This document shows positions 38,789-47,746 of a stretch of 64,000 bases of DNA, in pieces. The notes beneath the pieces are model-generated. The model saw nothing but the letters and a program-made list of their open reading frames with translations, was not told where the DNA came from and ran no database searches. The position numbers and the translations under genes were made by a program. This stretch comes from Tritrichomonas musculus (taxonomy: Eukaryota > Parabasalia > Tritrichomonadida > Tritrichomonadidae): positions 5,875,501-5,939,500 of the forward strand of contig JAPFFF010000005.1 of assembly GCA_039105265.1 (NCBI GenBank). Direction: 5' to 3'. Position 1 is the stretch's first letter. Each line of letters opens with the position of its first letter.

Positions 38789-39502
38789 AAATAGAATATG
38801 AAAATTTTTTGATGTTATAACAAAGATTAGAAAAAGTTTTAATGATTATATTCAAAAAAAAATTTTGTTAAAAATAACTTACATAAAAAGTTTATATAAA
38901 TTGTGTAACAAATAGAAAAATTTTATTCAATTTCTACCGATATAAAAATTTTCATATCTTAAATGACCAAAAGATTTTGTATTTACAGTTGAAGAATTTT
39001 ATTACATATTTTATTTAGAAATTAATAAATAGTGGTTTTAGTTTTAAAAGAATTAATTAATACTTTTTTTAAAAAAATTGAAATATCTCACTAAAAAAGC
39101 AAAACAACAAGACAAATATTGAGCCAAATTTAATAAATTATTTAATTAATTATTATAATCATCAAAAAAATGATTATGCGAAAAAAATAATAAATTATGA
39201 ATTATTGAAAAACAAAATAAAGTAGTTTAGCCATAAAATTTTATAATTCATTGAATTCAAATAAAATATTATTAAAAATCTCTCATTTTAAAATACAATC
39301 TCAATTTAAAAAAAAAAAATAAAAAATAAAAATATCATTCATCGAAGAGTAAAATCAAAGTTTTTCAAAATCAAGAAAATATTTGAATACTTAAAAAAGC
39401 TTTCTTAAAAAAAGATGACAATTAATCGCAATATTTTTAATAATAATAATAATTCATGAAAAAATATTAGACTTTAGAAATTTTTGCCTGAGCGGGGAAA
39501 GC
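38789..39502. other. Intergenic, nothing recognised except a GC-richer edge
   Basis: About 710 bp of AT-rich DNA. At the right edge, directly after the stop of the kinase-BspA gene, GCCTGAGCGGGGAAAGCTCACG (about 39486-39507) is unusually GC-rich and can form a small TGAGC/GCTCA stem. Nothing else is visible. Confidence 0.5.
38796..38801 (-). promoter_or_regulatory. Initiator-like TCATAT before the CK1 gene
   Basis: On the minus strand TCATAT matches the TCAYW initiator. It sits about 8-12 nt before the ATG. Chance matches are common in this base composition. Confidence 0.35.
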
Positions 39503-42500
39503 TCACGGTCTTGCCCATCCGATTGAAATTCCTGAAGAAGGAATAGTCACTTGCCTTAAAGACGAGCAACCAGAGAAAGCGTTATCGCTAATTACTTTCA
39601 CGGAAGAAGGAATTTCAATTTCGGTGATTTCGGAACAGTCCTTAAAAGCGTTGCAGCCGATAGAGACGACTGAAGCAGGAATGATTATTCTCTTTAAAGA
39701 GGAGCATCCGGAGAAAGTAGCAAAATTTATCTGATTTACAGAAGGAGGAATAGAAACATTCAGCAACGAAGAGCAGCCACAAAAAGCGAAAGATTCGATG
39801 TTATTGACAGATTTAGGAATTGAAATCTGCCGTAACGAAGAGCAGCCCTTAAAAGTGTCAGATTTGATAGATGTCACGGAAGATGGCAAAGCAATTTTGA
39901 CTAGTGATGAGCAACCATCAAAAGCAGATTGTCCAATTGAAGTCACTGAAGACGGAATTGAAATTGAAAGCAATGAAGAACAACCTTTGAAAGTGTTCTC
40001 TTTAATCGAAGTCACAGAAGATGGAATCGATACTTTCGTCAACGAAGAACAGCCATCGAAAGCAGATTGTCCTATTGAATTCACAGACTTAGGAATCGTT
40101 ATTTGAATGGCCGATGAACAACCAGAAAAAGTGCCAGAATTGATAACAGTCACAGAAGAAGGAATGACAATTTGTTGCAATGATGAACAGTCATTAAAAG
40201 CTGAACTTCCAATTAATGTGACGGTTTTCGGAATGGCTATTTCAGCCAGCAATGAACAGCCATCAAAAGCATTGTCTTCAATTGAAGTCAACGAAGATGG
40301 AATTGTAACTTGTTCCAATGACGAACAGCCTTTAAAACAGTTGGACCTAATTGATGTTACTGATTTAGGAATGCAAAATTGCGTTAATGATGAACAATCA
40401 GCAAAAGAACCAGACTCAATTGACGTCACAGAAGAAGGAATTGTAATTTGCTTCAACGATGAACAACCTTTGAAACAATTGGATTTAATTGATGTGATGG
40501 ACTTTGGAATGTTAATTTGCAACAATGATGAACAACCAGAAAAAACATTGCATCCAATCGAAGTCACAAAAGAAGGAAATGTTATCTGCACTAACGATGA
40601 ACAACCAGAAAAAGCATTGTCTTCAATTGTAGTGATTGAAGATGGAATTGCTATTTGATTTAATGACGAACATCCTTTAAACATGCCATTGAAAATGGTA
40701 GTTATGCTGCCTTTGATCGCTAAGAATTTCACGCCTTGGAAAACATTCGTTCCAATCGACGTCACAGAATCAGGAATCGTTATTTTGGTCAGTGATGAAC
40801 AGCCGGAGAAAACATTGCTGCCGATTGATGTCACAGAAGCAGGTATTGTTATTTCTCTCAATGATGAGCAGCCAGAGAAAGCATTGTCGCCAATAGATGC
40901 CACTGAAGCAGGAATTGTTATTTGCTTTAATGACGCGCAACCAGAGAAAATTTCAGATTCAATTTCAGTAACAGAAATAGGAATCGTTATTTGTGATAAC
41001 GACGTGCAGCCACTAAAAGCACCTCTTTTAATCGTAGTTATTGAAGATGGAATTGCCATCTCTTCTATTGACGTGCAGCCTGAAAATGTCTCAGGTTCAA
41101 TTACATTTATCGATGAAGGAATCGTTATCCCGATTAATGATGAGCAACCTCTGAACGTGCCTTCTTGAATCGTGGTAACTGATGGCGGAATTTGTATTTG
41201 CGTCAATGATGAACAATTCTCAAACGCTTTCGCTTTGATTAATATGACTGAGGGAGGAATGTGAACTTCAAGCAATTTATCACAGTTTTTAAATAATTCT
41301 CTCCTGATCGCTTTTAGGTTTTCAGGAAGATGGACTGTCGTTATTTCGCCATCTCTGGCCTGCCTCCGAAGTTTGCTGCATTCCATTTCAATCAGTCTAT
41401 CTGGTGGTTCTATGAACTCAATCTCAGTCCTTTTAGGTTTTGGCATTTCTTCTTTTTCAACAGCCTCAATCTTTCTAGGTTTCGGTGCTTCTTCTTTCTC
41501 AACAGTTTCAATCTTTCTTGATTTTGGCATTTCTTCTTTCACAACAGTTTCAATCTTTCTTGGCCTTGGTAACACTTCCGTTTCAGGAGGTTCAATTTTT
41601 CTAGGTTTCGGTGCTTCTTCCTTTTCAATAGTTTCAATCTTTCTTGGTTTTGGCATTTCTTCTTTCACAACAGTTTCAATCTTTCTTGGCCTTGGTAACA
41701 CTTCCTTTTCAGGAGGTTCAATTCTTCTAGGTTTCGGTGTTTCTTCCTTTTCAGCAGTTTCAATCATTCTAGGCTTTGATAATTCTATTTTATCAGCGGA
41801 TTCACTTCTTTTTGGTTTTGGTAACTCAGGTCTTTCAACAGCTTCACTCTTTTTAAGATGAGGCAGCTTTGACTTTTCAACTGATTCGCTTCTTTTAGGC
41901 TTTGACAAATCCGTCTTATCAGGTGCATCACTCTTTTTTAGCAGTGGCAACTTTGATTTTTCAGAATTTTTACTCTTTTTACTAAGCATGAGCGAATTTT
42001 TTGAATCATGAAAATCGATTTTTGATTTTGAAATCACTTCTTTCATTTTTTTGATTTCGCTGTTCAATTTCATGTTATGCCTACTTAGTTCTGAATTGTC
42101 TGCTTTCAGCTGCAAAACGCATCTTTTTAACTGAGAGTTAGCTTCAGTCAATTCTTCGTTTTTATTTTCCAATTCTTCCATTTCTTTTTTGAGAAGCTCT
42201 GTTTGATATTCGTTATCACTTTCATCGATTGTTGATTCGTTTGTAATTTCGTCAATATACAAACCTAATCGATCAAGGTCAACTTTGTCTAAGCAATATT
42301 TGGTAACAAAATCTTTTTCACTCAAACTCAATTTTTTGTAAACCTCTGAAAAAGTTGGTCGATCATTTGGATCATCTGCCCAGCACTGCTTAATTAATTC
42401 TTTGATTTCATCTTTGATTAATTTGCATCTTTCATCAAATTTGGGCCTCTTCCCTGCTGCTACACTTTGCAAAAATTTGAAGCTTTCAATCATGGTGAAA

Positions 42501-43264
42501 CTTGACTTTTTTAAAACGTCTTTATAGGCTCGATTTCCAGTCAAAACTTCGTACATTATAATGCCGAATGCATAAACATCAGCTTTTGTATTGAAGGGTT
42601 CATCTCTTATGACTTCTGGAGCCATGTACTGAATTGTACCAATTGTCGATATTGATTGATTTTTTGAATACATTGGATTGAAAAATTTGGAAAGTCCAAA
42701 GTCAGTTATGTGCGGTTTAAAATCTCTGTCAATTAAAATATTCTCGGGCTTCAAATCTCGATGTATAACATTGCTTTTGTGGAGAAGATTCATACCATAC
42801 GCAATACCAACAAGAATAATCTGGCGAGTTGTATTATCGTATTCGGGATTTAAAAGCGATAAGGATTCTTTTTCTATCATATCGGCAAGTGATCCATTTT
42901 CTAAGTATTCCATGAATATTGTGATGCTGTCCACTTTTTCAAAATCTTGGAATGAAACTCCTTCAAAATGAACAATTGTTGGATGTTGAATTTGCATCAA
43001 TATGTTAATCTCGCGTAATATGAAAATTTGTTGCTGTGGATCCAGTGGTTCGAGAGATGTTTTTGCTGCGTACTTCTTATTTGTCCTTTTGTCTTTAACA
43101 AAATTAATTATTGACAAAGCACTTCGTTTAGGCTTTAAAAATATTTCGTAATTACTGATATTTAAAAGATATTTGTCTTGTTTTGCTTTTGTATCACTTT
43201 TTACAGTAATTGTTCTTGGACTTATTCTTTCTATTCTTGTTTTTGGTGGCTTTGGGACTTTCAT
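39503..43264 (-). CDS. TKL-like protein kinase fused to BspA leucine-rich repeats
   Basis: 1253 residues from ATG at 43262-43264. Kinase domain ~40-320: K68 (YAAK), HRDLKPEN from 168, DFG at 188-190 and APE at 215-217. The glycine loop is replaced by FLKPKRSALSII, as in many trichomonad TKL-like kinases. A coiled coil follows (~350-415, LKKEMEELENKNEELTEANS). Next is a Pro/Lys/Glu-rich segment of 13-14-residue repeats (~440-630, with KPRKIETVEKEEMP-like units). About 26 BspA repeats of 23 residues fill ~640-1253 (FSGCSSLTQITIPSSVTSIG pattern). No signal peptide or membrane span is seen, so the repeats are probably cytosolic binding modules attached to the kinase. The C-terminus breaks off in mid-repeat with a GC-rich IGWARP ending, which suggests truncation or rearrangement. 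Confidence 0.92.
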   Translation of the reverse strand: MKVPKPPKTRIERISPRTITVKSDTKAKQDKYLLNISNYEIFLKPKRSALSIINFVKDKRTNKKYAAKTSLEPLDPQQQIFILREINILMQIQHPTIVHFEGVSFQDFEKVDSITIFMEYLENGSLADMIEKESLSLLNPEYDNTTRQIILVGIAYGMNLLHKSNVIHRDLKPENILIDRDFKPHITDFGLSKFFNPMYSKNQSISTIGTIQYMAPEVIRDEPFNTKADVYAFGIIMYEVLTGNRAYKDVLKKSSFTMIESFKFLQSVAAGKRPKFDERCKLIKDEIKELIKQCWADDPNDRPTFSEVYKKLSLSEKDFVTKYCLDKVDLDRLGLYIDEITNESTIDESDNEYQTELLKKEMEELENKNEELTEANSQLKRCVLQLKADNSELSRHNMKLNSEIKKMKEVISKSKIDFHDSKNSLMLSKKSKNSEKSKLPLLKKSDAPDKTDLSKPKRSESVEKSKLPHLKKSEAVERPELPKPKRSESADKIELSKPRMIETAEKEETPKPRRIEPPEKEVLPRPRKIETVVKEEMPKPRKIETIEKEEAPKPRKIEPPETEVLPRPRKIETVVKEEMPKSRKIETVEKEEAPKPRKIEAVEKEEMPKPKRTEIEFIEPPDRLIEMECSKLRRQARDGEITTVHLPENLKAIRRELFKNCDKLLEVHIPPSVILIKAKAFENCSSLTQIQIPPSVTTIQEGTFRGCSSLIGITIPSSINVIEPETFSGCTSIEEMAIPSSITTIKRGAFSGCTSLSQITIPISVTEIESEIFSGCASLKQITIPASVASIGDNAFSGCSSLREITIPASVTSIGSNVFSGCSSLTKITIPDSVTSIGTNVFQGVKFLAIKGSITTIFNGMFKGCSSLNQIAIPSSITTIEDNAFSGCSSLVQITFPSFVTSIGCNVFSGCSSLLQINIPKSITSIKSNCFKGCSSLKQITIPSSVTSIESGSFADCSSLTQFCIPKSVTSIRSNCFKGCSSLEQVTIPSSLTSIEDNAFDGCSLLAEIAIPKTVTLIGSSAFNDCSSLQQIVIPSSVTVINSGTFSGCSSAIQITIPKSVNSIGQSAFDGCSSLTKVSIPSSVTSIKENTFKGCSSLLSISIPSSVTSIGQSAFDGCSSLVKIALPSSVTSIKSDTFKGCSSLRQISIPKSVNNIESFAFCGCSSLLNVSIPPSVNQINFATFSGCSSLKRIIIPASVVSIGCNAFKDCSEITEIEIPSSVKVISDNAFSGCSSLRQVTIPSSGISIGWARP
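41390..41900 (-). repeat. Pro/Lys/Glu tandem repeats in the kinase-BspA linker
   Basis: In-frame units of 39-42 bp encode variants of KPRKIETVEKEEA/M. About twelve copies alternate between two subtypes (VEKEEAPKPR and PETEVLPRPR), so a higher-order repeat is present. Such linkers are typically unstructured. Confidence 0.8.
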
Positions 43265-44436
43265 TTGGATTTTTCAGTCTTTAAAATTGAGATGCTTTGA
43301 AAATTGATTATATTTAAATATAAGAATATACTATTATCAAAAAAGCATTTATTTTATAATTTAGTTTTTTTAAATATTAACTTTCATATATAAATTAAAA
43401 AATAATTTTTATATCAAATTTAATTCTAATTTATTTATTTTTTTATATTTTTAAAATTCAATAAAATAACGGTCTTTTTATTTTCAAAATACATAAAAAT
43501 GTATCCGTTATTTTATGAATAATAACGTCTTGAGATGAATGAATAAGCTATATATAGGAAATCATCCCAAATTCTCGCTTTATGTATCTCGATAATTAGA
43601 AATTTGTATTAAATGATAATATTAAATTCTCGCTTTATTGTTTTACAATATTTATTTATTAAACATTAAATGAGTTTTAGAGATGTCCACAAAATCGAAA
43701 TTATTATTATTGAATCAATTATGCTATGAGTGTTTGGGTTAAAAAAAAGTTGACCTTAATCTTATTTTTGTAAAATTACTAAAATCAGTGCGAGAACTAT
43801 AAAAAATCTCCAATATTCTTTATTTATTTATATCATATTATTTGCTCAATATAGTATAGTCCTGAATTATTACTGTACGAATACACATGAAATAAGAACA
43901 TAGATAAGAGTACTTATACCTTATCTGAAAAAATTATGTGAGATATCACAATTTAAAATTTTTTTCTCTGAAAAAGCTGATATAAATAACCTTTTCAATT
44001 TTATTTGAAATTATAATATCACATTTATTACTTTATTTGAAAGCCAACAAATAACATCTAAAAGAAAAAAATATTATCATTTTGTTATAGAAAAAATATG
44101 CTTCTTAATATTTTAAATTGATAAATAAAAAATCAAATTAGGCAAATAATATGATAATATATAAAAAAATATTTTTTTATATATTATATTTTATTCAGTT
44201 TTTTGTGTACTTTTTTATAAAGATGCTTAATTCAGGCTCGCCAATTTTGCTCACATATTCTCTCGATCTTTCGATCTTGCTGTCGTGTCGTAGTCTGGAA
44301 ACGTTTTCAAGGGAGATCACATTAACACTGGCCATTCACAACATATTTAAAAAAAAAAAAAAAAAACATAAAATTTGTTTTTGATTTCACATATATTTTA
44401 ATATATATAACAAGATCATTATTTCTTAATTCAAAT
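43265..44436. other. Intergenic with a GC-richer segment
   Basis: About 1.2 kb. AAATTCTCGCTTTA occurs twice (about 43569 and 43625). A segment at about 44225-44345 has balanced base composition and possible stems, standing out sharply from the AT-rich flanks. No protein family is recognisable in it. Confidence 0.5.
44225..44345. other. Unidentified GC-richer segment, possible structured RNA
   Basis: Roughly 120 bp with about 45% GC, in flanks near 15-20%. On the minus strand GATCGAAAGATC forms a stem with a GAAA tetraloop. The plus strand has GTCTGGAAACGTTTTCAAGG. I compared it from memory with U1, U2, U4, U5, U6, 5S rRNA, SRP and RNase P signatures and could not make a convincing match. A 77-codon frame runs through it, but its ends are low-complexity A/T. 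It could be a small RNA gene or a gene relic. Confidence 0.35.
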
Positions 44437-46038
44437 CTACAAATCAATTCTTTTTTTGTATTTGCAACAACGAACACCTACAAGTAATATTATTATAAAG
44501 AGTATGAAAGCAAAACATGCGAAAAATGGTAAAATTGCAAATAATAGAGTCGGAAGTCCAACTTCTTTGCAATAATAATTTTTGATTTCGCCATTATTTT
44601 TGTATGCTTTATTAAGCATTTTTGAATACCAAATTTCAAACTCTTTTTGCTTTTTTAAAGATTGATTTTTAACCCAATTCATGGATCCATTTGAACCTTC
44701 AATAATATAAGTTAAACATTTAACTGGTTTTTCATCAATTTTTTTGTTTTCCAACGCATACACTGAAGAGATAATTCCGCATGTTATTGACAGCACTGAT
44801 AATAAAGCGAATAAAGCCAGTGTTATCCAAGTAAATATTTTTTTTACTTTATGCATCTTTTCAAGGTTTTTCATTTTAATGTATTTTTTGCATTTAATTG
44901 TGCTGTACAAAGTTACATACAAGAGCACAAAAAATATTAAAAGGAAAGACGAAATCCAGCACGTCATTAAAGCCTGATAAACCACCTTTCCTGTTTTATA
45001 TCCATGTGCAAACCAAGGATGAATTCTGCTCCACCAAACAATCGTGGTTATGAATTCCATGATCAAGCTAATAAATGTTGGCAATATGACAATAAAGAAA
45101 ACCCAAAATGAAGTTTGATATCTATCGAATTTTTCCTTATTGTGAAATTTATGATCGATAGTGCAAACATCCGATAACATGAAACAATTGTAAAAGGCAG
45201 TGGAACTAATTGATTTGGGAGTAGAAAGATATGTCACTTGTTCCAGTTTTTTACAAAATCCAAAAGCGAAATCTTTAATTGTTGTAACTGATGAAGGAAC
45301 AGTAACTTGTCTCAATGAAAAGCATTTATAAAAAGTATATTCTTCGATTGATGTAATGGATGATGGAAGATTCACTTCAGTCAATGATGTGCAATTATAA
45401 AAAGAACATCTTTCAATCTTTGTAACTGAAGAAGGGATGTTTATCCTTCTCAATGATGTGCAGGAATCAAAGGAGTATTCTTTAATTGATGTTATTGAAG
45501 AAGGGATCGTGATTTCAGCCAATTCTGTGCAGCCTTCAAAGGCATTTGATCCAATTGATTCAACTGATGCTGGAAATGAAATATCAGTTAATGATGTACA
45601 TTCTGCGAAAGCATAATTTCCAATTGATTTCAATGAAGATGATAATATTATTTTTGATAAAAATGTGCATGATTGAAAACAATACGATCCAATTGAAATG
45701 ACTGAAGATGGAATAAATATTTCTTTTAATAAAGAGCATTTTGAAAATGCATAATCTCCAATTGATGTCACAGATGATGGAATAGATATTTGTATTAGTA
45801 AACAACATAGTTCAAATGCATTATTATCAATTTTTGTTATTGAACTAGGAATATATATTTGCTTTAATGTCACGCATTTCGAAAAAGCAGCAATTCCTAT
45901 TTCAGTTACATTTTCTGGTATTACAACTTGTTCTATATTCTCAATGTCATAGAATAACTTTTCACAAATTCCAAATTCATATGTTGACAATAAAACATAA
46001 ATCATTTCAATATCATTATTTCTAGCAGCTTCTTGCAT
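44437..46038 (-). CDS. BspA-type repeat protein with four membrane segments
   Basis: 533 residues from ATG at 46036-46038. The first ~18 residues (MQEAARNNDIEMIYVLLS) look like the last ankyrin helix pair of the neighbouring DUF3447 proteins. Residues ~22-300 hold about eleven BspA repeats (CTSLTEVNLPSSITSIEEYT-type). Then follow four membrane spans: ~311-336, ~352-380, ~401-430 and ~500-525, with a Cys/Lys-rich end. There is no signal peptide. The BspA repeats and membrane anchor suggest a membrane-bound adhesion or sensing protein, though topology is unclear. The in-frame text just upstream of the ATG reads YYVEK, matching YIEK at the equivalent place in the ankyrin-BspA gene at 47747, so this may be the 3' half of a formerly longer gene (see 46129-47259). 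Confidence 0.82.
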   Translation of the reverse strand: MQEAARNNDIEMIYVLLSTYEFGICEKLFYDIENIEQVVIPENVTEIGIAAFSKCVTLKQIYIPSSITKIDNNAFELCCLLIQISIPSSVTSIGDYAFSKCSLLKEIFIPSSVISIGSYCFQSCTFLSKIILSSSLKSIGNYAFAECTSLTDISFPASVESIGSNAFEGCTELAEITIPSSITSIKEYSFDSCTSLRRINIPSSVTKIERCSFYNCTSLTEVNLPSSITSIEEYTFYKCFSLRQVTVPSSVTTIKDFAFGFCKKLEQVTYLSTPKSISSTAFYNCFMLSDVCTIDHKFHNKEKFDRYQTSFWVFFIVILPTFISLIMEFITTIVWWSRIHPWFAHGYKTGKVVYQALMTCWISSFLLIFFVLLYVTLYSTIKCKKYIKMKNLEKMHKVKKIFTWITLALFALLSVLSITCGIISSVYALENKKIDEKPVKCLTYIIEGSNGSMNWVKNQSLKKQKEFEIWYSKMLNKAYKNNGEIKNYYCKEVGLPTLLFAILPFFACFAFILFIIILLVGVRCCKYKKRIDL

Positions 46039-46128
46039 TTTTTCAACATAATAAAAAAATAAAATTAAAAGAAACTACAAAAAAAAAAAACTATTAAAAA
46101 AAACATCATTCAAAAAAAAAGAGATGTT

Positions 46129-47259
46129 TCAAACTTTGCTTATGTCAGTCAATGATTCTCTTTTGGGTTTAAGATAAAGGTCAACAAGGGTTGTATAATT
46201 ATAGCGGCATAAATTATAAAAAATTGAATTATCATTGAATTCATCTGGAATTTGATCATAATTATAATATTTTAAAATTTGTTTATAATTCATGTATTCG
46301 CTATTCATAAGAACATCTTTAATATAATGAGCTATTTCATTGTTATGGCATTTTATTGCTTCATCAAAACATATATTAAATGTTCCATATGGCGGCATAA
46401 CATGATTCTCTTCGAGAATATGAATCAATTCAGCGTTATTCGAATGGATAGCAAATAACCAATCTTGCGGTTGAAATTGAATGTTATTTAATAACAAAAA
46501 TCGGATGATTTGAACTGATCCAAAAAAACATGCATACTCCATTATTGAAATCTCTTTATTAATCAAAAAAGAATTCGTTTCATATAGAGATGGAATTATT
46601 GTTGATTGTAAAATGAGAACATTTCGGCTATAAAGTGATATGAAGTCTACAATTAAATCATTTCGAATCAAGTTACACAAAAAGCTTTCATTCTCGCCTA
46701 TTTTTCGCAGACGTTTAAATTCTTTCATGTCTTTTTCTTGTATTTCTTCCTCTATTTTATTGATATCTTGACTTTCTAGATATTGTTTGATTTCTGGATA
46801 GAAAAAGTGGTGATATTTTGTATTCGTTTTTAGACTTCTGTCAATCATTAATTTCACAATTTTTTTATCAACAATCATTATATCATGTTCTATCAAAAAT
46901 AAAATAATCAATTTACTTTTTTTGAAGATTTTGAATTGAGTAAAATTTGAAAAGGTCTGTTTGATGTATGTAGAAAAAAATTGAAGAATTTGTTCGATTT
47001 TCTTGAAGAAATTGGGTTGGCGGTGATGATCATTTGATAATTGAGCTAATAAACGAAAAAACAAAATTGCTTCTTGCTGATTTTCTTTCTTTTTGAAATA
47101 ATTTAATTGGTTATATAGAGAATTGTTTTCACTGTCACTGTCATCCTCTATAAACTCAAGTAAATCGTCGTAAAATTCCTTTTTTTCATTGAGATATTCG
47201 AAATATTTCATTATCAGATCAATTTGCCCTAGATAAAACTTTTTAAAATTTTGTTTCAC
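46129..47259 (-). CDS. DUF3447-type ankyrin protein, 376 residues
   Basis: ATG at 47257-47259. The N-terminal ~200 residues are helical and charged. The trichomonad DUF3447/ankyrin signature follows: ESFLCNLIRNDLIVDFISLY, IMEYACFFGSVQIIRFLLLN, DWLFAIHSNNAELIHILEEN and FDEAIKCHNNEIAHYIKD. The same blocks occur in the same order in the first ~400 residues of the plus-strand gene at 47747. This protein stops at LKPKRESLTDISKV, about where its relative continues with a further ankyrin helix and BspA repeats. Only 90 A/T-rich bases separate its stop from the BspA gene at 46038 on the same strand. It may be an independent short gene or the 5' half of a split one. Confidence 0.8.
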   Translation of the reverse strand: MKQNFKKFYLGQIDLIMKYFEYLNEKKEFYDDLLEFIEDDSDSENNSLYNQLNYFKKKENQQEAILFFRLLAQLSNDHHRQPNFFKKIEQILQFFSTYIKQTFSNFTQFKIFKKSKLIILFLIEHDIMIVDKKIVKLMIDRSLKTNTKYHHFFYPEIKQYLESQDINKIEEEIQEKDMKEFKRLRKIGENESFLCNLIRNDLIVDFISLYSRNVLILQSTIIPSLYETNSFLINKEISIMEYACFFGSVQIIRFLLLNNIQFQPQDWLFAIHSNNAELIHILEENHVMPPYGTFNICFDEAIKCHNNEIAHYIKDVLMNSEYMNYKQILKYYNYDQIPDEFNDNSIFYNLCRYNYTTLVDLYLKPKRESLTDISKV

Positions 47260-47739
47260 AAAAATATTTTTTTCAATTATTTTAGACCAAATAATATCAG
47301 AATATTATTTTGTGAAAAATCAAAGACGATATCTTAATAATTTCCTAATAAAATTTAAAACAATTTTAGAAATAAAAATAATCATTTATTTAAATTATAA
47401 AATTAAAAAATAAAAACAAATTATCAAAGACACCCTTGTTTGCTACTTCTTTTGACTCAAAATTTTCAGAAAAAGGATATATATTTTTGACTTTTTTTAA
47501 TTAAAAATATAGCGAAAATGGTTGTTTTAAATTAATAAATAAATAATAATATAGATTTATTCTTATTTGTATAATAATTATTAGATATAAATTACAAAAT
47601 TTATCTGCTAATTTCCTAGAATTTTGCAAAACTTTATTGTATATATTTTGATTGAAAAAGTTCATTAAAATTTTCAAAGTTTTTTAAAAAAAAATATGAC
47701 ATTTATAAAATTTTATAAATGTTTTTAAAAAAATTTAGA
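47260..47739. other. Divergent spacer between two DUF3447 genes
   Basis: About 480 bp of AT-rich DNA shared by two divergently transcribed paralogues. Apart from the initiator-like TCATT at its right end I see no feature. It shows no obvious inverted symmetry that would mark a simple inverted duplication. Confidence 0.5.
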
Positions 47740-47744
47740 TCATT
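47740..47744 (+). promoter_or_regulatory. Initiator-like TCATT before the ankyrin-BspA gene
   Basis: TCATT ends 2 nt before the ATG at 47747, giving a leader of about 5 nt if used. Very short leaders are known in trichomonads. Chance is possible. Confidence 0.35.
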
Positions 47745-47746
47745 TC

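Noticed and set aside
39798-41168. Plus-strand open frames with repeats such as EEGIVICNNDEQPLK
   Set aside because: They are the antisense reading of the BspA repeats of the minus-strand kinase-BspA gene. The periodicity is fully explained by the 69-bp repeat unit.
44225-44345. 5S rRNA, U-snRNA or SRP RNA
   Set aside because: The diagnostic motifs I know (ACAGAG of U6, GCCTTTTAC loop of U5, 5S box C, SRP helix 8 set) are absent. Kept only as an unidentified segment.
43265-44436. Repeated AAATTCTCGCTTTA as part of a transposon
   Set aside because: Two short direct copies about 55 bp apart, with no inverted ends or coding remains.
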